Shown piece by piece: positions 24,989-37,498 of a stretch of 64,000 bases of DNA; within the stretch, counting starts at the first letter, position 1; each line of letters opens with the position of its first letter. The position numbers and the translations under genes are program-made. The DNA lies in the NCBI RefSeq assembly GCF_036785885.1, contig NC_092320.1:25111557-25175556 (forward strand), read 5' to 3'. This DNA comes from Coffea arabica (lineage: Eukaryota; Streptophyta; Magnoliopsida; Gentianales; Rubiaceae). The notes beneath the pieces were generated by a model that was not told the DNA's origin, ran no database searches, and was given only the letters and a program-made list of their open reading frames with translations.

Positions 24989-26172
24989 GGGTCCATTTGG
25001 TTTATAGAATAACATAAAATTGGATTAATTATCTTGTGTCATCCCATATTTAATTGTATTTTACACATGGGATGACACATCCTAATTAACCAAATTAATC
25101 CCCAGTTCATGGGGTAAAATAATCCCATGGGGGTGATATTAGTCATTCTCGGATGACCAGAAGATGAGATAATAAAATTTTAAATTAATTTATCCTTATA
25201 AATAATATAAATTCATACTCTCATAATTATATAACTTTACTTTCACACGATAGTATAACATAAATGGACTAATTTGCCCCTTCTAATTAATTTAAAATTT
25301 TTAAACTAATTTGTCCCTACTACCAATATAACAATATTGAACTAATTTACTCTTGCGAATGATGAATATTATATAACCATTCTCTTACATAATAATACAT
25401 TAATAAACAGACTAATTTGCCCTTACTAATCATATTAAAATTTTAAACTATTTTGTCCATTTTCATTATTTTAAATTTTTTGACAAATTTAGTCCTATTA
25501 ATTAATTTGAAATTTTTAAGCAAATTTACCCCTATTTATATCATAATAAAAGAACTATATTGCTCTTGGACTAAATTGCCCTTACTAACTTTATTTTCTC
25601 AACCAAATTCTATATAAATACACTACCTTATCAATTGGGCTTTGCGAATAAGAGTTTCAATAAGCCCAAACTTAGTTCAAAGAAAAATCTTCTATATTGA
25701 CTTGAGTTTGGCTCATTTAAAACTCTTAAATGGATTAAATTTTATTCAATTTAACCCTAATTTAGCCAAAATTTGGCCCATTATTTTATTAAATTTCAAA
25801 TTTAGATTCAAAAACTATATTAAAACCTATTTTTTAGGGCCTAAATGGGCTGAGTTTCAGTGAATGCAAATTTTTATATATCAAACCCTTGATTTACTTA
25901 TAATTCTAAAGTTTCAAATTACTTTATTCTAATAAAAGTTATAAATTATTAAATTATTTTATTAAAATGATCCTACAAATTAAGGGACATTTTAGCCATT
26001 AAAATAGTAATCCTATCTCCAACCAAACATAGGATAGGATTATAATTTAATATATCCTATTCAGTCTAAACTAACCAAATACTAGATAATTTGGATTATT
26101 GATCCCATGGTGACTCGACTAATCAGAGAATAAATTATTCCATCTCATCTCATCCGTGAACCAAACAAACCC
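24989..26172. mobile_element. Non-autonomous PIF/Harbinger-like element, 1184 bp
   Basis: The terminal inverted repeats are GGGTCCATTTGGTTTA and GGGTTTGTTTGGTTCA (reverse complement of the right end). They are flanked by the 3-bp target duplication TAA (24986-24988 and 26173-26175). The terminus and TAA/TTA target fit PIF/Harbinger (Tourist-type). The interior is AT-rich without transposase domains. It holds many diverged copies of an ACTAATTTGCCC-like phrase. Confidence 0.7.
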
Positions 26173-26175
26173 TAA

Positions 26176-29100
26176 GTTGTTGGACTGAAGAAAGATTACA
26201 ATACAAATTAAACTCTGGAATATATACATTTTATCCATTTCTAACTTTAGCTCATTTGAAAAGAAAAAGAAAAAGAAAAAGAGAAAGAACTTTACCTCAT
26301 TATTCGTCTGAGTAGGCTGCTCGCAGCATATGGTTCCTAAAACAAGGGTGGAGAGTTTCTGCTTCAATTGATTCCTATCTATGAAGAAAAAGTGCATCGT
26401 GATTACAAAAGTTCAAAAATAAAAAAAAAGAAGTGGAAAAAACAAAGCAGGGTCTTATGATAAGTTTTTCTTATGCTTCAATCCTACAAATCATTTTTGT
26501 TTAGATAGTCAATTTATCCCAAATATTATTTCGTTTGTATCATAAACACATTTTCCAATTCACCTTTTTATATTTCCAACCACCTTTTTATCTCACATAC
26601 ATCACATCACAAAAAGTGCTACAGTAATTATTCCAAATAATATTTCAAATAATACCCTATCCAAGGCCATTTCATGTCTCTTCGTTTAGGTTCGCCCCCA
26701 GTTTTCTGCAATTAGACTAAATAGCCCCTTTGCAGATCAATAGAACTGGTCATTTTAGATATACGAGTTTTGACTATGGACAGAACCACAAATGAGGTAA
26801 TAATCAAGATTAGAGAGGAGACAATTATTGCTCTTTCTACTCAATCCTTATAAAAGTTGCATAGTGAGAACACAAATTATGTTCTTCGAATTTGGGATTT
26901 CGATACGGTTAAATTCAAGAAGAATTAAAATCTCTGGTTTCGTATATATTATTCCTTGTTCAATTGTATCTCTCACAAATCATATTTTGGCATCTAAGTA
27001 TTTATGAGAATCTAGTTTTAGGAGCCCTCAATTGTCCTCATGTGCTATGTTGTTCTAACCAAAGGAACAAATTTTGTCAATTTAAAAATTGGAGACTAAA
27101 TTTCTAGGAGTCTAAGTGCATTGAGCCAGAAACATTTTTTTTTTTTTCAAATTTTCTGGCTAAATAATTCAAGTCAGAGAAAATCTTATATCTGTATACA
27201 TTATCACGGTTGGATATGCAACACATATGCAAAATTTGAGTTTCAAATTCAAATTCGATTTATGTATCATTCATCTAATGGTGAACGTGTGTACACTATC
27301 GGTGTATAAAAAATTAATCCTTCAAATTAAGGTTTAGGTTTGCAATTTGCAACCAAAACCAAAGTATGCTCCTCTGTGTCTTATATAATTGTCATTATCA
27401 ATTGCACCGTATATTGTAGGCCAGAAAACAACAAATATAGGCACTAAGAAAAATAGAAGCACACACTAAGATAATAACGTGCAAAAACATAATTAATATT
27501 TTTAAAATTATCATTTATATTTCACAATCATTCCTATTCATCCAAATTAAAATTAAACTTATTTGGATCACTAAGAACATGATGATGACGAGTCTAGATT
27601 CCAATAAACAAGAGGTGGATCTTCTTGGAGCATGAAGAAGTGAAAGGATAAATTAATGGGGGCCTGCAATGTTTGTTTATTAATATGCCTTACAGAATTA
27701 TGGGTTTGTCAAGTTTTGTTACTATCAGTGGCCCATAAAATTTTACTTGTTTTGATTTTACTTCGGCAATGGTGCAATTTGAAATAGAAAAAAACTTATA
27801 TTTGGTGAAAGGACACAAACGTCTCTCTTGGTAAATTACGTACATGACCTTTTTTGTCATTTCCATGTAGTTTCCTGTGGGGAGTGTTCAGTGAAGGAGT
27901 TCAATTAAAGGCCCTTTGAGTTTTTTTGGATGTTTATTCAAAATTTTATTGTAATTTATTGTAGAATTTAAATTTTCAAACGACTTGAAGAGCACGAATT
28001 AGGCTATGGATTAATCTTATATTTTCTCTAATTAATCTTATATTTCTAAAAGTGTAGCAATTGAAGTACATCTTATCTGGGAATAAAAAAAAAATACTTT
28101 TTTCATATAATATAATTATCATAATTTTATTCATGAGATATGGATTAATGGTAGAAAATACATATCATGAACTTTTTTTTAACAAACTGTTTGAAGAAAC
28201 TTATTTTGTTATAAGGGTATTGGGCACCTGTTAAGATACATTTCAGGCATCATATTTTTGAAAATATAAAATTAATTAGAGAAAATAAATAACTACAAGG
28301 AAAGATAGAAAAGCTTAAATCGAAAAAATATATTAATGCAAGGGAGGGTAATAATATTAATATGTATATATATACATGGTAAGTTACGTGGATTTTAAAT
28401 GCAGTAATGAAGGCAACCATTAAAAAAACCCTTCCTATGATGAACTAATTTCCTTTGCTTTACCATGAAATAGAGATGGAGTTCTAAAATGCAATAATAT
28501 ATCTCGTGTGCAGTATCAAAGAAAGCGAGTAGTTAATGCATTACAATGAGCATTAAATCAACAACAAAGTATCTGCCAAATTAATTAGTTCCTGTTACTC
28601 TTTTTCCTCAACTATTAAGGCTCCAAATGCAAGTCCATGTTTAACATGCCATGGTAACAAGTAGATACACCTTCTCGTTACAATAATCTTGTTATTGGAC
28701 ATATATTTAGTGCTTTGTTAATTCTAAAAACCAAAGAGTAGAGCATTTTTTTTTTCATTTAAACAGTTTTTCTTTTATTTGTGTTCAACTAATTTGTATC
28801 CATTCCTCATTAATGTGGATAAAAACTTCTCACACAATCAAATATTCACTATATTTTTGTAGCATAAATCACAAACTTATAGCACATGAAGTTAATTCAC
28901 ATCCAAGGCAGATTGCAATATATTTCACAAAGGCTCCAAATCAAGAATTTGACACCACTCAAAAGTAGTAGAACGGAAATATCTCCAAATTCAAGTCAAC
29001 CATAATGTGAGCATCATCATATTAGTATCTGCATGGATAAATAAATGTGATAATGTGGTATAAAGTTCCTACTAGCTTTTGTTATTTGTACTATGTATAA

Positions 29101-29335
29101 GGAAAAGAAAAGTAAAAAAATCAAGATTGTTTCAATTCACTCGTACAATAAGGATTTGGTGTCCCTTGGTTTTGAATTCAATGGTAATTGGATTTCCCAT
29201 ACTTGATAATTGGATTTCCCTCAATCCCTATTTCAGACCACAGTGCAAATTGCAAAAACATTAAAAAAAAAAGAATTTTTCTAACGGATATTCTTAGAAC
29301 CCTCGACAACATATTTAATATTTACCTAACTTACC

Positions 29336-29366
<31 letters not shown>

Positions 29367-29560
29367 CAATCATTATAATCTCTTGCATTTATATTTAATT
29401 TTGCCTACTTCTTTTTATATTTACTTTTTTAATTAATTTTATATTTTTAAAAAATAATACCTAAAATATATCTTAATAGAGCACGCGTTAGACAAATCAG
29501 TTAAAAGAAGTGTTTTGCTGTCTCCTTTGTTTTTTGTTTTTAAAGAAATCCTACTTTTCA
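26176..29560. other. AT-rich intergenic region, no supported gene
   Basis: Only short frames occur. A minus-strand stretch at about 26293-26384 has an exon-like look (acceptor TTCTTCATAG, donor GAG|GTAAAG) but matches nothing I know. 26500-26660 resembles MITE-type AT-rich sequence. 29336-29363 is an AT dinucleotide run. The right part leads into the promoter of the transporter gene; a CT-rich leader lies at 29790-29840. Confidence 0.4.
29336..29363. repeat. (AT)n microsatellite
   Basis: About 14 AT units with no interruptions. It is a likely length polymorphism. Confidence 0.9.
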
Positions 29561-29908
29561 CTCCCAACATGACATGACACCTATAAAATCACACACAAAA
29601 CACACAAACAGTTGCTCAGTCACAACAAAACACAAACAGCACCCCCTAGGCATGGCACCATCACATTGATACTGTGAGGACACACCCCTTAATGGCTGCA
29701 TCCCAAACCAAGGCCAAAAATAACAGGGTGATCGCAGCTTAGAAATATTTGCCCACCGAAAAAAAAAAAGGCCCAGAAAAGAGAAAACTTTCACCTCTTC
29801 CACCACTTCCACCTCCATCTTCTCCTTCGCCTTCCCCCATACGAGAAGAGAGGAAAAAAGAAATCCTTGAATTTCATATGATAAAATAATCCCAGCCCAG
29901 ATCAGAAA

Positions 29909-32900
29909 ATGTGATCATCATCAGCCTCAGCAGCAGCATCAAAGAAGCAAGCTTTATTCATTACAACACTCATTATCCTATGGTACTCGAGTAACATAGG
30001 AGTCATTCTCCTTAACAAATTCTTGCTCTCAAATTATCATTTTGCCTTCCCAGTCTTCCTGACAATGTGCCACATGGCAGCCTGTGCACTCCTCAGTTAT
30101 GTCTCCATTGTTTTCTTGAAAATTGTCCCATTTCAGAGGATCAAATCAATGTCCCAATTCCTCAGAATCGCAACTCTCAGCATTGTGTTTTGTGCCTCTG
30201 TTGTGGGTGGCAACATTTCTCTCAAGTATTTACCAGTGTCGTTCAATCAAGCTGTGGGTGCCACGACACCGTTTTTCACAGCTTTGTTTGCTTATCTCAT
30301 GACCCTCAAAAGGGAAGCTTGGATTACCTATCTCTGTCTTGTTCCTGTCGTCGGTGGGGTAGTCATTGCCAGTGGGGTATGTTAAATTTTCGCTTTAATA
30401 TGTTTTTCTTTTTTTTGCATTTAAGATCCATTTTTGAAGGATTTTATTTTCATGGTTTCTTTCTTTTTTAATTATCTGAATTAATTGCACTGTGATTTGT
30501 GCTTTCCTAATGCAGAAAAATTTTGATCTTTTGGGTGGGTTTTGTATATTTCGTTGATTTGCTGCTGATCTGGAGCTCAACTTCGGCTATTTAAATTGTT
30601 TGTTTGTTTGTTTTTAAGGTCGTTTCCTGTGGATGCCAATTTAACATTTGAAGATCAGATCTGAGATGTTGTTAGTGTTGCTACTGTATATTAGTTGCTT
30701 ATTTTGCGGGCATTTGTTTCTTCAATTTGAAATAAAGATTACTTTTTTTTTCCCATTGCGTTGTAGAAGTTTTGGGCCTTTAATCAAATACTAAATTAGT
30801 GGACTTGGAAGGCTGTATTATTTTGCTTCTTATGCATGTGGAGTAATAGAGACCTCAAAAAGTCAATGTCTGATGTATGCCAGCACTCTTTAAGAGTATA
30901 AGTTTATGCAAGTCTAGAATACTAATTCTGAGGACTTCTAGGCTAAATGCTAATAGTTATTGAGTGGAAATACAAGATTTTATCTAGGTTTTACTTAACT
31001 TTGTGAACGTGTTTAGGTAATTTTATATGAATAAATTGAATCAAGAATGCATCTGACTCAAAGTTACGTGATCAGAAATTTTCTGGTCACGTTCAGGTTC
31101 TAAAAGTACCGGATCATGTGACTGCGTTCTTGAGATTATGATTATGTAGTTTCTGGTTATGTGTACAAGCATTGGGTCATGCCTGGCATTTCTTCAGTTT
31201 ATATTTATGCAACTTGCTGATTATATGTGGGATTCATTGGATCATGTGCAGTGCTTCTTGAGATTTGCAACTTTGCATGCATATGTACATTTTCCTTAGG
31301 ATCAATTTTTGGGCTGGAGGGAGGCTTTGAAATGAAGCAAAGATAACTTTCCTTTAGTTGTGGTAAGTGTCATGTCACATGGTTGTGTTGTGTTGCTTGT
31401 GCATGTGAATGAGAAGAACCTATAAGGAAGTCAATGTCAAATGCATGTTATCATTCTTGAGGACTAAGTTCAATATCCGAAAGTGTAGGTGTAAGATTGG
31501 GGTGAAGTGTCAGAATGAATTAGGGAATCTAAAAGCAAGTTTAGAGTCTGAAGCACTGCACTCAGGCCATAGGGTATTTCAAAAACCTGGGTACTTCCTA
31601 CACACTCAAGATGAAGTTTTTCCCTGTTGGTGGGGAACACATCAACGGTTTATTTGTCTAATAACCCTCCAAAGAAATGCTTCATTTTCTAATAAAATGC
31701 TGAAGCAAAAGTTTCAAACTTGAAAGAAATAAGTGCAGCATTATACATATTTAAAGAGGCATTTCAGGTCTGAATAGTTATGGAACAGAGCTAAAACAAT
31801 GGGGTTAAAAAAAAAAAGAGCTAATGCGTTAGGAACAGTCTTGTGCTGTGCGTGAGTCATGCTTTAAATTCAACTAGTGAAGATGGATATATATTCCCTC
31901 ATATCTTATAGACTGATTGAAGCTGAGAACCAGAGTGGTATGGCTAATGAAAAGTGCTTTTCCATTTGTATTTGGCGTATAAGTTGTGCTGTTTTATTGT
32001 CTCAATTTTTATGTCAATATTCTGGTTCAAGTCCTACATACTTTCTTTATCACCCATTACATGTCTCGATTGAATGGATGACAGAGCAAGTAAATAGATC
32101 TATCAGTTTTCTTTATAAATTTTCCAATCTGTTCTAAAATACATTAGGATCTACTGAATTCTTTGTCTTCTAAAACTGGAATTTGGTGACTTGTTGATCG
32201 TGTTTTCAGAATTTGTGGAACTAAAACTATGCTATATGGTTACAGGGAGAGCCAATGTTCCATTTATTTGGATTTATTATGTGCATTGGTGCAACTGCTG
32301 CTAGAGCATTTAAGTCTGTTCTTCAAGGCGTACTTCTTTCTTCAGAAGGGTAAGACATTTGCTGCATTTGGTACTTCACCTGCCAGCTTTTTGTTGGCAA
32401 TGTGCAAACAATGGTTAACAATTCCTTAATATTGTGAGAAAAACAAAAAGCAAGTGTTGTCCTGAATGAGAAATATATGCAAAACTATGTAGATTGACAT
32501 GTAAGCATAGTCTTCCCACAAAAGGAGTTTGCTGCAATGAGATTACACCTTTATGCTTATTGTGGAAGCAATTCTTGCTCTCCTTGTTTGCCTTCATTTT
32601 CAACTTGTTACTGTATGCTATGCATGTCTTTGATTTTATTTTTGGTTTCCTCTCTTTTCAATCATAACCAACTAAAAATCATCTTGCATATTGCGCCGGA
32701 ACTGTTAATGCACATTTTGTCTCCGCATGTACCCACTATGGTTTGGTACAGTGAGAGATTGGTTCACATTTATGCAAATCCTCCAAAGAACTACTAGTTG
32801 GACCTGGAAATCTGAAATTTCTTCTGTGGATTTCTTTAAATTGTTTGCCACTTGTGAGCATACTGCTTTGATTTCTAGTCCAAGTCGTGCATTGCACTTT

Positions 32901-34141
32901 TCAGCCCTCAATTAATATTTTGATTTTACTTTGATACATTCACCATTGTTGTTTCAGGGAGAAATTAAACTCCATGAATTTGCTCCTTTATATGTCCCCA
33001 ATTGCTCTTGTAGTTTTATTGCCTGCAGCAATCATAATGGAGCCAAATGTCTTGGAAGTTACAGTATCGCTTGGGATAGAGCATAGATACATGACAATAC
33101 TTCTTTTACTCAATTCCACAATGGCCTATGGAGCCAACCTATGCAATTTCTTGGTGACTAAGCATACAAGTGCACTAACGCTCCAGGTTGGTACCGTGTA
33201 TTTCTTTGTGGGTGTGCCTATGGATGTGCAAGTTTGTAGATGGAGTTGCTTTGTCTAGTAGATGCACTTGTTATAAAATTTACTGGAAGAATATATATCT
33301 TGCTTGAGTTTTGGCCAAATAATATTGTCATAATCATCTAATCCTCAATACCCATGTCATGATATAAATGTCATGAATAGTCATGCTTTTCTTTCTTTTC
33401 TACTTGAGCTTTTCTTATTCTCTTACCCCATGGATACTTCACTTTTTTGAGGCTGGTGCTCCTTAGGGCTGATTTAGTGCTTTTATTGAACCTTCATATG
33501 GTTGTTTCATCAAATTGGAACAGCTTTGGTTTTGGGTTTTTCAATTTCTTATGTAGGTGCAAACCTGGTTGTATCTCCTGGGGCATGGTAGGCCGTTAAC
33601 TCTATAGCATATGATAAAGTGACACTGTGATAACTTTCAAGCAGTAACTGCTCAAAACCAATAGGAGAAAACAAAACATAGACTGGACAATCGATGCTGC
33701 TCGGAAAGTTGGCAAAATGCCTTCTTCTGTAGCAGCTTAGTAAGAGGCATAGACTGTAAAAGAAAAAGCATATTGCGCTGGGGCTGGGGCAAAGTAAGGT
33801 TAATGATGCTACCACTAAGTAAATATTACTGTGTTAAATGAGAAGACATAATTGCAGGGTACCTGCTTCCTGTGTTAAAAACATAATGACTATGGTCTTT
33901 TGGGGATCTATGCCACAGACTCTAAGAAGCAAATGTTCATGCATGTATGGCTCCAGCTATTCTGGTCCTATTATGATCTTCTGAACTTTGTCAGGTATTA
34001 GGCAATGCGAAAGGCGCTGTTGCTGTGGTTATCTCAATTCTTATTTTCCGCAATCCTGTAACCTTCACTGGCCTTGCTGGCTATACGATGACTGTTATGG
34101 GGGTTGTTGCTTATGGAGAAGCAAAGCGGAGATACAAATGA
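29909..34141 (+). CDS. Golgi nucleotide-sugar transporter, UDP-uronic-acid transporter-like; codon 2 is TGA
   Basis: Exons: 29909-30376, 32246-32349, 32958-33186, 33995-34141, all GT-AG and in phase. The ~314-residue product matches the plant triose-phosphate/nucleotide-sugar translocator family in length and sequence: [74 protein letters not shown] and the C-terminal EAKRRYK. Several hydrophobic segments span it. It is closest in memory to the Arabidopsis UUAT-type Golgi transporters that supply UDP-glucuronic acid for wall polysaccharides; substrate is inference. The expected ATG (29909-29911) is followed directly by TGA (29912-29914), then an open frame. The next in-frame ATG lies inside the second membrane segment. 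It may be a null allele, a sequence error, or use another start. Confidence 0.85.
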
Positions 34142-34919
34142 TGTGCACCGGAGATATCTTGTCAAATGCGGCTTCATACTTCTGATACTCAGAGAAGGTT
34201 CAAGAGTTACTACATTTGGGACTTATTCTTTATAATGTCAGGGAGAGATTATTTCTTTGTACCCTTTTTGTCATAGAAATTCATACATGATATAGTGAAT
34301 TATACCATACATTTGCCATTATTCAGAGGAACGTTAACAACTTGTTTTTTCTCTATAACTTTGTGCCTGTACCTATCTAATTACTTCAACTGCCTGCACT
34401 TTTGGAGCTTTGATCCATTGCTTGTCCTCCTCCGCATCTTGCCCTGCCTTTGGATGTAAGCTTTTCGCTAAGGGCTTTAGACCGTTAAATGATTATGCTT
34501 CTTTGGAGCCAATATGGAAATCTTACCCTCTGATTTTTCATAACGGAGAGGTGATTTTCACATGCAAAAGGGATTGAGGAAATCCTTCATGGAAAAACTA
34601 GGAAAGAGGCTAAAGCCTAATCCAATGCAGTTTCAGATGGTGAAGGAAGCTGTTAAATCTGCTTCTGCAGAGAGGGGAATTTTTTGCTCAACTGGCCAAG
34701 GAACAGACAGAGACGAAGACGTTAAATTCTTCCATGGCGGCATCCAACACGACCCTTTCGAGCTACTTACCAGTTCAAAAATCGTTTCCTCATTCCAGCT
34801 AATTAATAAATAATATACTTGCAAGATTTCTTGACTTCAGAACAAGGCTGTGTTCCTTTGCTCATCCCTAACTTGCCAGATATAATGTTTGTGCCTTTCT
34901 AAATATGCAATAGAACCTT
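34142..34919 (+). other. 3' UTR and intergenic sequence
   Basis: 34142-34330 looks like the transporter 3' UTR (AT-rich, no frame). A plus-strand open stretch at 34562-34813 (83 residues, basic start, EDVKFFHGG) has no recognisable domain and no splice context. It is not called. Confidence 0.35.
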
Positions 34920-35338
34920 CTAAAGAGTAGTGCAAGCCTCTGATGCAGCAAGATTTTGCTTGTAGCTATCATCCTGGCCTCCACTCCCTGCTCTCGAAAC
35001 CTTTGTTATGATCATGGCCAAGTGAACAGGCTTTTTCATGTCATCAATTTTGAGCACAATCATCATCAATTGATGAAACCTGTGCTCTTGCAGGCAATGA
35101 CTGCCCTGCAACTGCTGTTGCCTTTTTGAAAGGAACCCGAGTGCTGTATTTTTCTGTTTATGCTGCCATTAACTTGTCTCATTGGTTGCAGAATTGTGGA
35201 AAACCACGGCGAATTTCTAAGAATATTGTTAAAATTGAAAAAGTTCAGAAAATTGGGGTTACGTGGGGAGGGTTGCTGAATAAGGGGTCGCTGCAATTGA
35301 GAGGTGAGGCTACTAGTAAAAAGAGTTTTAATTTTCAT
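34920..35338 (-). CDS. Possible small two-exon gene, 108 residues, unknown
   Basis: Exon 1 is 35080-35338 and exon 2 is 34920-34987. The 92-bp intron has GT and AG ends (AGCACAG|GTTTCATC, GAGAGCAG|GGAGTGG), phase 1. The ATG-initiated product starts MKIKTLFTSSLTSQLQRPL and has Arg, Ser, Asn and no acidic residues for about 75 positions, which resembles an organelle-targeting presequence. It ends SGGQDDSYKQNLAASEACTTL. It is convergent with the transporter gene. I recognise no domain. Without splicing the first frame stops after 90 residues, so the model rests on the inferred intron. Confidence 0.35.
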
Positions 35339-35409
35339 TTATTTTGGTTCGGTATTAAAAAAAAAAAAAAAAACGCTTCGTCGCTCATCTGATGAATGGC
35401 GAAGCAGGA

Positions 35410-37498
35410 CTGCTAGTTGATTTCCGCAGTGAATTTTGAACTGGAAAATCTGGAATTGTTTTGGTTAGGGTGACAACTGGACTGAGTGGTCTTCATTAAA
35501 GTTGTAGGTCTTTGTCTTAGCTTTTCAACGCCTCCAAAAACGCCTTAAACGGACTTTGGTAGCCTGAGATATAGCCATTTAAAGGTAGTACAGTTAATTA
35601 GCTGATTAGTTGGAACTTGGTTCTGGGAATTGGGAATTTGACTAGGTTATACTGGAATTTGGACTAAATGGTCTTCATCAAAATTGTATCCCTCTGTCTT
35701 AGATTCGAAACGGTATAAAAATTACATCCCAATCCGATAAGCGTAGCTTCGGATGTGTCCGTTACGCAAAACCCGTCAAATCTGTCTTTTGTTAAACTTC
35801 ATACATGTTGTTAGCTTGATTTTTGTACTTATATGACTTTGAGCCTTTGGAATGGCTATTGAAATGAGATGATATTGTGTGTGACTTTGGGATTGATTGA
35901 GAAAAACAATGAAGCCATAAATGGCTGGAAAAATAGGTAAATACAAAGGGCGTGCTGCCCAAATTTTCGCTCGAGGGCTAAGTTTCTATTTGAATTTGTA
36001 TATTTTCGTTTGGCAAATACTATGACCGTTTTCCATCTTAAAACATGATCCTTTTTCAATTGGAAACTCCAAATGTTTACTTACACTTACCAAATAAAAA
36101 GGAGTGGTTTAGGGTTTTCTTGGGTATTTTGTCCTCCCTTTTTCATGGATTTCATTAAAACATTTAGTCTATAATATCTACTTAGATATGAGATGATTTT
36201 GAACCATATAAACGATCCCGAAAATAGTATTTCTTAGCCTACCTATCTGGATTCCGACATGCCTTTGATTTAAGTGTTTCTATTGAAAAATTTTATAACC
36301 CTTTTGAGTTGGATTTTACGTTTGGACTATGAAACCCTAGTTATTTTTGTCCACGGGTCCAAATGTCCTCATTTCACTTTAAAGTCTTTTTATACGTTCC
36401 ACTCATCATTTGTCCAGGGGTTCTTTGATTTCACCTAATTGTTTGCGCTAGATGAGCTGTAATATTTTTTCTCATTTAATCTTAGGTTTTCTCGGTGACT
36501 GAGGATAATATCCGGAAGGATATTTTGCACGTTGTTTTGCATACATAGGTGAGTGTTCCCTGCTTGTTATATTCTCCTTGACTTCATGACTTGTTGTTGT
36601 TGTTTGATAAGGTGTTACGTGTTTTAAACGATTTCCAAAACGAATTTTCTAGGCGAGCATGTACTTTATCGTGCTCGACCTAAATGAAATGTGAAATTTT
36701 AAATGATTTAATGATTAATACATTAGTTGTGCATGATGTAAGCCTTTTGGTTGAACTGGGTCCTGCCTTTCGTTACCGATCGACTCGAGTTAGAAGCGGA
36801 CTCGGTCGGGCGATATGGTGACCCTGGGTGTGAACGTTGGTATACTCGAGTATTACCTTGTAGGTTGGTGGAGCCTGGCCAATGTCCATGAGGGGGTGAA
36901 TGAAATGAACAAACGAACGAACGAGGGGTTTTACTTACAAAATTTCATTTTGAAACGATCGGAAGAATAAGGGGAAAGGTCAGGAGAACGAAGGAACGAA
37001 CGAACAAATGACTCCTTGTGAGCCCGTATCCTTTTAATGTATGTGTTAATATCGCTTTCCATGGTAAATGTCTCTTAAATTATTGATGCTCCATGTTTAA
37101 TGTATTGGATTGATTATTTGATTATTTGTTCGGAACCTCACTGAGCGTTTAGCTCATCCCTTTAATTTTGTTTTCCTTAACAGGGGAAGGCACGCAAGGA
37201 TGAGAGCTTGGTATAGACTAGCTTGGTCTAACTCTTTGTTTTGGTAATGGTTCTCGCCCTAGTGCTTGGCACGGGCTGATTGTATGGTGAATTGAGAACC
37301 TTTGTATATTCGATAGTTGTACTTCCTTTTGAGATAGCAATGTATATAAGTTTCGCTTTAAGTTTTCAATTTTTGTTATATGAATTCTTGTGGTTTTATT
37401 TCGAATTTGTTTGAGTAAACGACTGAGTCCCGGCGAGAGTTGGGCAGGCGGCCTGCCGAACCCTTTGGTTCGCCTTAGGGGGAGGTGGGGCTGTCACA
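35410..37498 (+). repeat. 5'-truncated LTR, same family as 38403
   Basis: It aligns in order with 39900-40400 and then 61300-62712: GGTAGCCTGAG, TCGAAACGGTATAAA, GGTAAATACAAAGGGCGTGC, GTACTTTATCGTGCTC, GGTATACTCGAGTATTACC, GAACCTCACTGAGCGTTTAGC, and the terminal GGGCAGGCGG...GGGGCTGTCACA. The first ~1.5 kb of the LTR is missing. The right end is intact at CA (37498). The left boundary is approximate and no target duplication was found. Confidence 0.75.

Noticed and set aside
26293..26384. Exon-like minus-strand stretch with plausible splice sites
   Set aside because: Isolated, without neighbouring exons or a recognisable product.
31409..31723. 104-codon frame inside the first transporter intron
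   Set aside because: No domain, no splice context, and chance length for an intron of 1.9 kb.
34562..34813. 83-codon plus-strand frame after the transporter gene
   Set aside because: No recognisable domain or transcript signal. It is kept only as a remark in the gap entry.
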